Assembly: GCA_028690665.1 (NCBI GenBank)
Contig: JAQVAV010000008.1
Coordinates: forward strand, 1 to 64,000
Direction: 5' to 3'
Source: Paludibacter sp.
GTDB lineage: Bacteria; Bacteroidota; Bacteroidia; Bacteroidales; Paludibacteraceae
Length of the DNA: 64,000 nucleotides
The notes under the pieces were generated by a model. It made no database searches, was not told where the DNA came from, and worked only from the letters and a program-made list of their open reading frames with translations. A program made the position numbers and the translations under genes. Each line of letters opens with the position of its first letter. Positions within the stretch are counted from its first letter, which is position 1. Of this stretch, positions 57,091-64,000 are shown piece after piece.

Positions 57091-57098
57091 TAACTTTG
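57091..57098 (+). promoter_or_regulatory. -7 box of glyS
   Basis: TAACTTTG matches TAnnTTTG. The leader to the glycyl-tRNA synthetase start is about 80 nt. Confidence 0.5.
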
Positions 57099-57185
57099 CA
57101 TTTCTTTTTCAGAACTGTAGAAAAGTAATATTTTAATAGCAATTCTACGATTGTTTTGCTAATAATATAAATCGTAAATAGATAT

Positions 57186-58733
57186 ATGGCTTCACAAGAA
57201 GATGTTTTTAAGAAACTGATTGCTCACTGCAAAGAATATGGTTTTGTATTCCCTTCGAGCGAAATTTATGACGGTCTGGGTGCCGTTTACGACTATGGTC
57301 AGAATGGTGTTGAACTGAAAAATAATATTAAAAAATACTGGTGGGACAGCATGGTTTTGCTTAACGAGAATGTTGTTGGAATTGATGCTGCTATATTTAT
57401 GCATCCCACTACGTGGAAAGCTTCGGGTCATGTGGATGCTTTCAACGATCCGCTGATTGATAACCGCGACAGCAAAAAACGTTATCGCGCTGATGTTCTT
57501 ATCGAAGACCTTTTGGCTAAATATGACGAAAAAATACAGAAAGAAGTTGATAAAGCAGCCAAACGCTTTGGTGAAAAGTTTGATGAAGCTGTTTTTCGTT
57601 CTACTAACGAACGTGTCCTGGAACATCAGGCCAAGCGAGATGAAATCCATGCTCGTTTTGTAAAAGCTCTTAACGCGACAGATCTCGATGAACTGAAACA
57701 AATTATTTTGGATTACGATGTAGTTTGCCCAATCAGCGGAACTAAAAATTGGACAGATGTTCGTCAGTTTAACCTAATGTTCTCTACCGAAATGGGCTCT
57801 ACTGCTGACGGTGCCATGAAAATTTACCTGCGTCCGGAAACAGCTCAGGGTATTTTTGTAAATTTTCTGAATGTGCAAAAAACAGGACGTATGAAAATTC
57901 CTTTCGGAATTGCTCAGATTGGTAAAGCGTTCCGAAATGAAATTGTAGCCCGCCAGTTCATCTTCCGTATGCGCGAATTCGAACAAATGGAAATGCAGTT
58001 TTTTGTTCGTCCGGGAGAAGAAATGAAATGGTTTGAACACTGGAAACAATTCCGCCTGAAATGGCATAAAGCACTGGGACTCGGCGACGAAAAATACCGT
58101 TTCCACGATCACGAAAAACTGGCTCATTATGCTAACGCAGCTACCGATATTGAGTTCGAAATGCCATTTGGGTTTAAAGAAGTAGAAGGCATTCATTCAC
58201 GTACTGACTTCGACCTGAGCAGCCATGAAAAATACTCTGGTAAAAATATTAAATACTTCGATCCGGAAATTAATCAGTCATACACTCCTTACGTAATTGA
58301 AACTTCGATAGGGGTGGATCGTACTTTTCTTTCGATTGTAGCAGCTTCGTATAAAGAGGAAACACTCGAAAATGGTGAATCGCGTGTTGTTCTTTCATTG
58401 CCTCCTGTGTTGGCTCCTATTAAAGCATGCATTATGCCTTTAGTAAAAAAAGACGGACTCCCTGAAAAAGCACGGGAGATTATGAATTCTCTGAAATTTG
58501 ATTTTAAATGTGCTTACGACGAAAAAGATTCTATAGGGAAACGTTACCGCCGTCAGGATGCGATTGGAACTCCGTTTTGTATTACGGTGGATCATCAAAC
58601 ATTAGAAGATAACTGCGTAACTATCCGTCACAGAGATTCAATGTCTCAGGATCGCGTGGCTATTGCCGATTTGCACGATATTATTGGCAAAGCAGTTAAC
58701 ATGAAGAATCTGTTCAAAAAAATTATTGAATAA
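57186..58733 (+). CDS. glyS: Glycyl-tRNA synthetase (dimeric class II type)
   Basis: This 515-residue enzyme of the alpha2, eukaryote-like type charges tRNA-Gly. Class II motif 1 is in GAVYDYGQNGVELKNNIKKYWW. Motif 2 is FRNEIVARQFIFRMREFEQMEMQ (about 240-262). Motif 3 with the glycine-specific site contains ETSIGVDRTFLSI. The C-terminal anticodon domain ends DLHDIIGKAVNMKNLFK. A strong terminator follows. Confidence 0.94.
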   Translation: MASQEDVFKKLIAHCKEYGFVFPSSEIYDGLGAVYDYGQNGVELKNNIKKYWWDSMVLLNENVVGIDAAIFMHPTTWKASGHVDAFNDPLIDNRDSKKRYRADVLIEDLLAKYDEKIQKEVDKAAKRFGEKFDEAVFRSTNERVLEHQAKRDEIHARFVKALNATDLDELKQIILDYDVVCPISGTKNWTDVRQFNLMFSTEMGSTADGAMKIYLRPETAQGIFVNFLNVQKTGRMKIPFGIAQIGKAFRNEIVARQFIFRMREFEQMEMQFFVRPGEEMKWFEHWKQFRLKWHKALGLGDEKYRFHDHEKLAHYANAATDIEFEMPFGFKEVEGIHSRTDFDLSSHEKYSGKNIKYFDPEINQSYTPYVIETSIGVDRTFLSIVAASYKEETLENGESRVVLSLPPVLAPIKACIMPLVKKDGLPEKAREIMNSLKFDFKCAYDEKDSIGKRYRRQDAIGTPFCITVDHQTLEDNCVTIRHRDSMSQDRVAIADLHDIIGKAVNMKNLFKKIIE

Positions 58734-58773
58734 GTATACTGTTATAAACCGACATTTTTCATCGACCATATCT

Positions 58774-58813
58774 ACAACCTTACAGATCAATCTGTAAGGT
58801 TGTATTTTTTTAT
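58774..58813 (+). terminator. Intrinsic terminator after glyS
   Basis: ACAACCTTACAGA (58774-58786) pairs with TCTGTAAGGTTGT (58791-58803) across a 4-nt loop, followed by ATTTTTTTATC. Confidence 0.92.
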
Positions 58814-58970
58814 CTTTTTCGTTACAAGAAAAGATCAACTTAATTAAATAATAAAGAAAACAGGCAAACACAATTTAATAAACATAAAAAAGTTTAATAT
58901 AAAAACTCATAAGAAACTTTTGCAGACAACGATTGTTTAATCAACACTAACAAATTAAAAACGAAATGAT

Positions 58971-59159
58971 ATGGAGAATATGAATAATGAAATTAAGGTT
59001 TACAAAGGCGGACCTTATTTATTTACAGGTGAATTTAAAATCGTAATGCCTTCAGGAGAAGTAAAAATGGTAAAAGATCCACATTTGTGCCGTTGCGGAC
59101 TGAGCAAAAACAAACCTTTCTGCGATGGGTCTCATGCAAAAAGTGATTTTGACAAATAA
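58971..59159 (+). CDS. CDGSH iron-sulfur domain protein
   Basis: The 62-residue protein consists of one CDGSH-type 2Fe-2S motif: CRCGLSKNKPFCDGSH, with three Cys and one His as ligands. The remaining residues form a short beta-rich entry (YKGGPYLFTGEFKIV). Such proteins are redox or iron-sulfur transfer factors. It is followed by a hairpin terminator. No partner gene is adjacent. Confidence 0.88.
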   Translation: MENMNNEIKVYKGGPYLFTGEFKIVMPSGEVKMVKDPHLCRCGLSKNKPFCDGSHAKSDFDK

Positions 59160-59180
59160 TTTACAAATTTTAAAAAGATT

Positions 59181-59212
59181 GAGAAAGCCGACCCTCAAAA
59201 GTCGGCTTTCTC
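59181..59212 (+). terminator. Terminator after CDGSH gene
   Basis: GAGAAAGCCGAC (59181-59192) pairs with GTCGGCTTTCTC (59201-59212) around an 8-nt loop. Confidence 0.85.
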
Positions 59213-59315
59213 ACTTCAAAATACCTAAAACAAGGTATTGCAATTATTCCCAAACCAAACGAACTTTGTACAATCATTTTTCCATAAATGAATTTTTGTT
59301 TGTACAAGTTAGTAT

Positions 59316-59361
59316 CATTTCGTTGACCGGGAATAAGCCATAAATTCCCGGCAACAAAATG
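59316..59361. other. Long hairpin upstream of hemerythrin-domain gene
   Basis: CATTTCGTTGACCGGGAAT (59316-59334) pairs with ATTCCCGGCAACAAAATG (59344-59361), with one bulged A and one mismatch, over a 9-nt loop. It lies about 75 nt before the hemerythrin promoter. It might be a terminator-like barrier or an operator. The sequence has no T-run. Confidence 0.55.
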
Positions 59362-59434
59362 ACAAAAAAGATTCGCCGGAACATCTCTGAAACATTTGGG
59401 TTACTTGCCTGTTTTATCTTCAAAACTCTGTTTG

Positions 59435-59442
59435 TATTTTTG
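59435..59442 (+). promoter_or_regulatory. -7 box of hemerythrin-domain gene
   Basis: TATTTTTG matches TAnnTTTG. Transcription would start near 59449, giving a leader of about 7 nt before ATG 59456. Confidence 0.5.
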
Positions 59443-59455
59443 TAAAAAAGAGATT

Positions 59456-60160
59456 ATGTCACATCATAAATTCACAGAACGCACCCGCATGAGCGAGTTG
59501 ATTGCAGAAGATGCTTCGTTACTTTCCACAATCAGCCGGTTTAATATATCGTTGGGATTTGGAGCTCAAACTGTCAACGATGCCTGTAAAGCATCCGGAG
59601 TTGACTGTAAAACTTTTCTGGCTGTTGTCAATTTCCTGTCGGAAGGTAACATAGAACCCTCCGAAGCACTCGAATATATTTCGATTGAAACGGTTGTCAA
59701 CTATTTAAAAAATGCTCACTCCTATTTTTTGGAATACAAACTGCCATCTATCCGAAACCGATTGCTGGAAGCTGTCGACTCATCTGAACAAAGTATGCCC
59801 TACCGGGTAATCTTTATGAAATTTTTCGATGAATACTTTGCCGAAGTTCGTAAACACATGGATTATGAAGATAAAACAGTGTTTCCGTATGTAATAGAAC
59901 TTTTAAACGGTAAATTGCATGAAAAGTACAGAATTGCCGTATTTGAAGAACATCATACGGATGTGGACTCAAAGCTTGCTGAGCTGAAAAATATCCTGAT
60001 TAAATATTATCCTGTTCAGGGAGTGAACTACAAACTAAACGATGTACTTTTCGATTTGCTTTGGTGTGAAAAAGATCTGGCTACACATAATCAGGTTGAG
60101 GATTTCTTTTTCGTTCCGGTAATTGAAGCTATCGAACAAAAAATGAGTATGAGACAATGA
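59456..60160 (+). CDS. Hemerythrin-domain protein (iron-sulfur repair/RIC-like)
   Basis: The protein has 234 residues from ATG 59456. Residues about 1-75 resemble the ScdA N-terminal domain of RIC proteins. The usual Cys-Cys motif is replaced: the segment reads FNISLGFGAQTV. A four-helix hemerythrin-like domain (about 75-230) follows, with His and Glu ligands in HSYFLEYKLP, VRKHMDYEDKTVFPYV, EEHHTDVD and THNQVEDFFFVPV. It probably holds a diiron centre and responds to NO, oxygen or iron-sulfur damage. It overlaps the LuxR gene by 4 bp (ATGA). Confidence 0.82.
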   Translation: MSHHKFTERTRMSELIAEDASLLSTISRFNISLGFGAQTVNDACKASGVDCKTFLAVVNFLSEGNIEPSEALEYISIETVVNYLKNAHSYFLEYKLPSIRNRLLEAVDSSEQSMPYRVIFMKFFDEYFAEVRKHMDYEDKTVFPYVIELLNGKLHEKYRIAVFEEHHTDVDSKLAELKNILIKYYPVQGVNYKLNDVLFDLLWCEKDLATHNQVEDFFFVPVIEAIEQKMSMRQ

Positions 60161-60765
60161 ATGAACGTTCATTAAAAATAGCCGTAGCAGAACCATCTGC
60201 CATAATTCGCAGTGGCGTTACTGCTGTTCTGAAAAGAATTCAGGGAATCCATGTTCAGCCTTTCGAAATAAGTTCTCCGGAACTACTTCTTAATTATATA
60301 CGGATGCACAAACCGGATGTACTGATTATTAATCCGGGAGTACGTGCATATCCAGACATTAACAAATTAAAGGACGAAAGTGAAAACAACAAACTAAAAT
60401 GTTTTGCGTTAGTGACCGGATTAATTGATGAATCGATTCTGAAAACCTACGATGATCACATTGGACTTTACGACCCCATTGATTTATTAAAAGAAAAACT
60501 TGAAAAATTATTTGAGCCTTCTGATAACAATCAAAACAACGAAACTGAATCGCTCAGCCAACGAGAAAAAGAAATTCTTACTTGCGTGGTCAAAGGCATG
60601 ACCAATAAAGAAATTGCCGAACAATTATTCCTTTCAACACACACCGTCATCACGCATCGCCGAAACATTGCCCGAAAACTCGAAATCCACAGCACTGCCG
60701 GACTAACAATCTACGCCATTGTCAACAAACTAGTTGAGCTGGACGAAATAAAAAAGGATTTGTAA
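60157..60765 (+). CDS. LuxR-type regulator with degenerate receiver
   Basis: The 202-residue protein has a receiver-like N-terminal half (about 1-120). The acidic pair is replaced by EP (VAEPSAI) and the phosphoacceptor Asp by Asn (VLIINPGVRA), so phosphorylation by the usual route is unlikely. The C-terminal LuxR helix-turn-helix is intact (LSQREKEILTCVVKGMTNKEIAEQLF, TVITHRRNIARKLEI). Translation is coupled to the hemerythrin gene by an ATGA overlap. It may sense the diiron protein or its own state; that is inference. Confidence 0.85.
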   Translation: MNERSLKIAVAEPSAIIRSGVTAVLKRIQGIHVQPFEISSPELLLNYIRMHKPDVLIINPGVRAYPDINKLKDESENNKLKCFALVTGLIDESILKTYDDHIGLYDPIDLLKEKLEKLFEPSDNNQNNETESLSQREKEILTCVVKGMTNKEIAEQLFLSTHTVITHRRNIARKLEIHSTAGLTIYAIVNKLVELDEIKKDL

Positions 60766-60871
60766 CGAAGTTCTGAAACAGGATTTTTTCACTTATTCCA
60801 AAGTAAAAAATTTAAAATAAACGAGGGATAACTTTTCAGAAACCCCTCGATAATTTTACATAAAATACTTT

Positions 60872-61552
60872 CTATATTTCTCCTACTTTCAGTGGGTTAT
60901 AAGAAACATCTTCATCATAAACATCTGTTTCTTCTTTTTTCTTTACCCATTTAACAAGTATATTGGTTACAGGCAAAGCAATGACCTCGTAAGCGGTTTT
61001 CATTCCGGTTTGTGTCAGGATAAGCATTACTAATGCCGATGGCGGGATAATTCCGCTAAAAGCTATTGTGAAAAATACGATTGAATCAGCACCTTCACCC
61101 ACAATCGTTGAAGCGATAGCACGAACGGAGAATCCTCGTCCGTGTTGCATGATTTTCATTTTACTCATAACATAGCCATTCAAAAACGAACCGACCAAAA
61201 ATGCAATGAAACTTGCAGTTACAATACGTCCGGTATTACCCAAGACTGATTGGAATGCTTCCTGATTATGGAAATTCCCGGACCCCGGAACCACAATACT
61301 AATTTTAAAAATCAACACTGCCATAAAGTTCAAAAGGAATCCGTTCCAGATAATCAGGCGTACTTTTCGGTAACCCCAGACTTCGGCAATCAGGTCATTG
61401 ATAATGTATGATACAGGAAAAATGAGCAAGCCGGCTGTGGCTTCGAAAGGTCCGATCTGAATCAGTTTTTGCTCAACAATGTTGGAAACGATGAGGCATA
61501 CCGTAAATAGCATCCCCAGCACCATAAAGGTGACTGACACTTGTTTTTTCAT
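60872..61552 (-). CDS. yhhQ: Queuosine precursor transporter (YhhQ/VUT family)
   Basis: The protein has 226 residues from ATG 61552, with six to seven membrane helices. Signature parts are FPVSYIINDLIAEVWGYRKVRLIIW, a conserved Asp/Glu region, and VRAIASTIVGEGADSIVFFTIAFSG. The family imports preQ0 or preQ1, the precursors of the queuosine tRNA base. It is divergent from a small TonB-dependent receptor. Assignment rests on family similarity. Confidence 0.85.
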   Translation of the reverse strand: MKKQVSVTFMVLGMLFTVCLIVSNIVEQKLIQIGPFEATAGLLIFPVSYIINDLIAEVWGYRKVRLIIWNGFLLNFMAVLIFKISIVVPGSGNFHNQEAFQSVLGNTGRIVTASFIAFLVGSFLNGYVMSKMKIMQHGRGFSVRAIASTIVGEGADSIVFFTIAFSGIIPPSALVMLILTQTGMKTAYEVIALPVTNILVKWVKKKEETDVYDEDVSYNPLKVGEI

Positions 61553-61619
61553 TCTTTTCTTGTTTTTTACGTGGTTATTCAAGCACACGTTTTTGCAGCA
61601 AAGCAGCAAAAATCGGCTG

Positions 61620-61650
61620 CAAAGATAATGTTTAATAACGAATCACACAA
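61620..61650 (-). promoter_or_regulatory. Full promoter of yhhQ
   Basis: The minus strand has TTG (61650-61648), a 20-nt spacer and TATCTTTG (61627-61620), a close match to the Bacteroidetes -33/-7 arrangement. Confidence 0.6.
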
Positions 61651-61723
61651 CGTGTCCCATCCCTGCAACAAAACTTACTGTAACTTAATAATGAAAACCA
61701 TAAAGTTGCTCAGAGAAAAACAC

Positions 61724-61740
61724 TTCCATAAATTATGGAA
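61724..61740. promoter_or_regulatory. 17-bp palindrome over the receptor promoter
   Basis: TTCCATAA, a central A, and TTATGGAA form a perfect palindrome. It covers the expected -33 region of the TonB receptor promoter, whose -7 box is at 61750-61757. The placement suggests a repressor or activator site. Confidence 0.45.
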
Positions 61741-61749
61741 CAATTTTCT

Positions 61750-61757
61750 TATTTTTG
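61750..61757 (+). promoter_or_regulatory. -7 box of TonB receptor gene
   Basis: TATTTTTG matches TAnnTTTG, with transcription near 61763 and a leader of about 18 nt. Confidence 0.5.
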
Positions 61758-61780
61758 TGAAATCTGAAAAAGCATAACAA

Positions 61781-63604
61781 ATGTCAATGAAACAACTACA
61801 AATTATTTTCGTTCTGTTTTCTTTCTTTACAATCTTTCAAATATCTGCAGAATCCAAAAACATTAATGACAGTATAAGACTTTCAGAACTGGTGGTAACC
61901 GGCTCGAAAACCGAAATTTCACGTAAAATTATCCCTTTGTCTGTATCTCAGGTTTCTTCAGAAGAAATTAAACGTACCGGACAAATCAATATTTTACCGA
62001 CTCTGAACAGTTTTGTTCCGGGTATTTTTGTAACAGAACGCAGCCTGCTTGGTTTTGGCGTTAGCACCGGCGGTGCAGGCTCCATCAGCATACGCGGCAT
62101 CAGCAGTTCGCCCAATACCGAGGTGCTTATTCTGATTGATGGGCACCCACAGTACCAAGGTATTTTCGGACATCCACTCCCCGATGCTTACGTGGCTTCG
62201 GATGTAGACAAAGTAGAAATTATCCGCGGCCCGGCTTCTATTCTTTACGGTTCAAACGCCATGGCCGGAGTTATTAATATCATCACACACAAACAAAGGT
62301 CTGAAGGATTACAAAGTACATGGGGAACTTCATTCGGATCATATAACACTCAAAAATTCTACGGAACATTAGGTTACAAAAAGGACAAATGGAACGCTTT
62401 CGTCTCTGCCAATCATGACCAAACCGACGGCATACGCGAAAATACAGACTTCCGAATATCCAACGGATATGCTAAAACAGGATATGAAATCAACAAACAT
62501 TTAAGTTTAAATGCCGATTTCAATATAGCAGCTTACAATGCCAACGACAACGGTTCCGTTTATGCCGATCCGGTACCGTTCAATATTGACATTAAACGAG
62601 GAAAAGCAGCTTTGTCATTCGATAATAAATTCGGTAGAGCCGATGGATCGATAAAATTGTATCACAACTTTGGAAACCATGTGATTTCGGATGGATTTGA
62701 GTCGACCGATCACAATAGTGGCTTGATGATTTTCGAAACATTTCATCCTGTCACGGGAAACAATCTTACTTTTGGGACAGATTTGAAACAATATGGAGGC
62801 AAAGCCAACAGTGGAGCTGCGGCTAATGAAGAAAAGAATATAACAGAGATGGCAGCTTATGCTTACACACAACAAACATTTTTCGACAAACTTGCAGTAA
62901 GCGCCGGCATTCGATTCGAAAACAATTCCGTTTTTGGTAATGAGCTGATTCCTATGGGAGGAATAACTTATAGCATAAGCCCAAACACAACATTAAAAAC
63001 TTCTGCATCAAAAGGGTTCCGGAGCCCGACAGTCATGGAACTTTACCTTTATGCGGCCAATCCCGATTTGAAACCGGAAAGTATGATGAATTACGATATC
63101 AGCTGGTTGCAAAATACTTTGGATAACCGTCTGCAAATAGAACTTACCCTGTTTATTGTTGATGGAAAAAATCTGATTCAAGTGGTAGCAGGTACTCCAT
63201 CAATACGCCAAAATGTAGGCTCGTTCAATAACAAAGGACTTGAATTTTCAGCTCGTTACAACATTAATAAACATTGGAATATAAGTGGCAATTACAGCTA
63301 TGTCAATATTTCGAAACCAGTGTTAGCAGCTCCCCGCCAACAGGCAAACCTGAATGTAAATTACCACGTTTCGGTTTGGCATTTCGGACTTATGGCGCAG
63401 CATATTGACAAACTTTATACAAGCATTGCTCAAGACATTACCAAAAATTACACCTTACTAAACGCAAGAATCTCTGCACAAATTCTACCTCAACTTGAAA
63501 TTTTTGCCATGGGAAACAACTTACTTAATCAGAAGTATGAAATAAATTATGGTTATCCTATGCCGGGCATTTACTTCAATACCGGGTTCAATGTCCGTCT
63601 TTAA
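61781..63604 (+). CDS. TonB-dependent outer-membrane receptor
   Basis: The 607-residue protein is small for this family. A signal peptide (about 1-25, QIIFVLFSFFTIFQISA) comes first, with a possible start at the second Met (61787). A TonB-box-like ELVVTGSKTEI (about 36) precedes the plug domain (about 45-170; VEIIRGPASILYGSNAMAGVINI). A 22-strand barrel (about 180-607) follows, with GFRSPTVMELYLYAANPDLKPE. No SusD gene is adjacent. It likely imports a small ligand; the divergent yhhQ gene hints at a queuosine precursor, which is unproved. Confidence 0.9.
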   Translation: MSMKQLQIIFVLFSFFTIFQISAESKNINDSIRLSELVVTGSKTEISRKIIPLSVSQVSSEEIKRTGQINILPTLNSFVPGIFVTERSLLGFGVSTGGAGSISIRGISSSPNTEVLILIDGHPQYQGIFGHPLPDAYVASDVDKVEIIRGPASILYGSNAMAGVINIITHKQRSEGLQSTWGTSFGSYNTQKFYGTLGYKKDKWNAFVSANHDQTDGIRENTDFRISNGYAKTGYEINKHLSLNADFNIAAYNANDNGSVYADPVPFNIDIKRGKAALSFDNKFGRADGSIKLYHNFGNHVISDGFESTDHNSGLMIFETFHPVTGNNLTFGTDLKQYGGKANSGAAANEEKNITEMAAYAYTQQTFFDKLAVSAGIRFENNSVFGNELIPMGGITYSISPNTTLKTSASKGFRSPTVMELYLYAANPDLKPESMMNYDISWLQNTLDNRLQIELTLFIVDGKNLIQVVAGTPSIRQNVGSFNNKGLEFSARYNINKHWNISGNYSYVNISKPVLAAPRQQANLNVNYHVSVWHFGLMAQHIDKLYTSIAQDITKNYTLLNARISAQILPQLEIFAMGNNLLNQKYEINYGYPMPGIYFNTGFNVRL

Positions 63605-63962
63605 TAAAATAAATTTCGAGAAAATTCTGATTTAATTTTACCGGTTAGTCAACGTTTAACTTCATTTTCAAATGCATAATAAAATAACGTATTAGCCACA
63701 ACATCTTCATTCATGAAAACCGTTCTTCGAAAACAAAGCCCCATCTCTACATTTTATGACGAAATATATACTCCGTGGGTATTGGCATACTTTTTGATAA
63801 AATACGAAAACTTAATTACGTAATATTTTTTATTACAAACGATCAAAAAAAACTTTCATCAAAAAAAACAAATTTTGTTTTTTCGTGTTAGTTTTATAGT
63901 TTAGATTACTTATATTTAGGTCTATTTTGTAGTAATTTCTATAGAAAAACAATATTTAGAAT
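63605..63962. other. Intergenic region before the last gene
   Basis: This 358-bp AT-rich stretch holds one 36-codon frame (63713-63823) of doubtful standing and the leader of the gene at 63963. A TAGTTTAG stretch near 63899 could be a weak -7 box. No RNA gene or repeat is seen. Confidence 0.5.
63713..63823 (+). CDS. Possible 36-residue small protein
   Basis: ATG 63713 to TAA 63821-63823. The sequence starts MKTVLRKQSPISTFYDEIY and has a hydrophobic stretch (WVLAYFLI). No promoter or ribosome site is clear. It may be a real micro-protein, a decayed gene fragment or chance. Confidence 0.22.
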   Translation: MKTVLRKQSPISTFYDEIYTPWVLAYFLIKYENLIT

Positions 63963-64000
63963 ATGAAATCTTTAAAACAAATTACGCTTGCCTTTGCCGC
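63963..64000 (+). CDS. Start of a secreted protein (cut by window end)
   Basis: Only 12 codons are visible: MKSLKQITLAFA, a basic start and a hydrophobic core typical of a signal peptide. The identity cannot be told. The window ends inside the gene. Confidence 0.5.
   Translation, partial: MKSLKQITLAFA

Noticed and set aside
61553-61780. preQ1 riboswitch before yhhQ
   Set aside because: No preQ1-like stem and A-rich tail was found in the leader. The promoter leaves little room.

Overview
The window looks like a chromosomal segment of a low-GC member of the Bacteroidales. The nearest relatives are probably Paludibacter- or Dysgonomonas-like fermenters; that placement is inferred from protein character and was not computed. 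The support comes from several sources. There are repeated TAnnTTTG promoter boxes, the Bacteroidetes sigma-ABfr -7 element, often within 10 to 30 nt of the start codon. Several families are typical of Bacteroidetes: GH97, DUF3078, DUF3943, a Cbp1-like coiled-coil lipoprotein, CtlX with ornithine aminotransferase, and an RprX-like hybrid kinase with an HPt tail. Strong Shine-Dalgarno sites are nearly absent. No rRNA, tRNA, CRISPR array, phage or complete insertion sequence was seen.

Layout. 1-900 is an AT-rich non-coding stretch with a strong hairpin and one copy of a small dispersed inverted-repeat element. 0.9-6.1 kb holds an acetyl-CoA hydrolase/CoA-transferase and two secreted glycosidases (GH97 and GH51). 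6.6-9.8 kb is a three-gene guanidino/citrulline module: amidinotransferase-like hydrolase, CtlX and ornithine aminotransferase. 9.9-17.6 kb holds housekeeping genes: tag, an HD protein, a DUF3078 protein, rmuC, a small ribbon-helix-helix protein, a YraN-family protein, pyrE, an SRPBCC protein and argH. 17.6-22.6 kb is a glycan-degradation patch with an intact GH89 gene and a clearly decayed GH115 gene. 22.6-30.2 kb carries rel/spoT, a rhodanese, a hybrid histidine kinase convergent with a sigma-54 response regulator, and a coiled-coil lipoprotein.

30.6-34.8 kb is hpt, adk, obg, pgeF, a B3/B4-domain gene and xseB. 35-41.2 kb holds a ClC channel, a polyprenyl-phosphate sugar transferase, a Sua5/YrdC protein, recJ and a ferredoxin. 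41.3-49.4 kb holds an unknown membrane protein, fabI, a DUF3943 protein, the serC-serA pair and mutS. 49.5-53.6 kb is a compact cluster with all four enzymes of the GDP-D-glycero-D-manno-heptose route (gmhA, hddA, gmhB, hddC) and a family 4 glycosyltransferase. 54-64 kb holds a 56-residue membrane protein, a type IIA topoisomerase A subunit, glycyl-tRNA synthetase, a CDGSH protein, a hemerythrin/LuxR pair, and a divergent queuosine-precursor-type transporter and TonB-dependent receptor. A new signal-peptide gene begins at the right edge.

Four parts seem most worth pursuing. The first is the small inverted-repeat element: three copies, one nested with a 20-bp perfect inverted repeat and one internally deleted. 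The second is the citrulline/guanidino module. The third is the GDP-heptose cluster, whose phosphatase lacks the usual zinc loop. The fourth is the divergent transporter/receptor pair, with a 17-bp palindrome over the receptor promoter.
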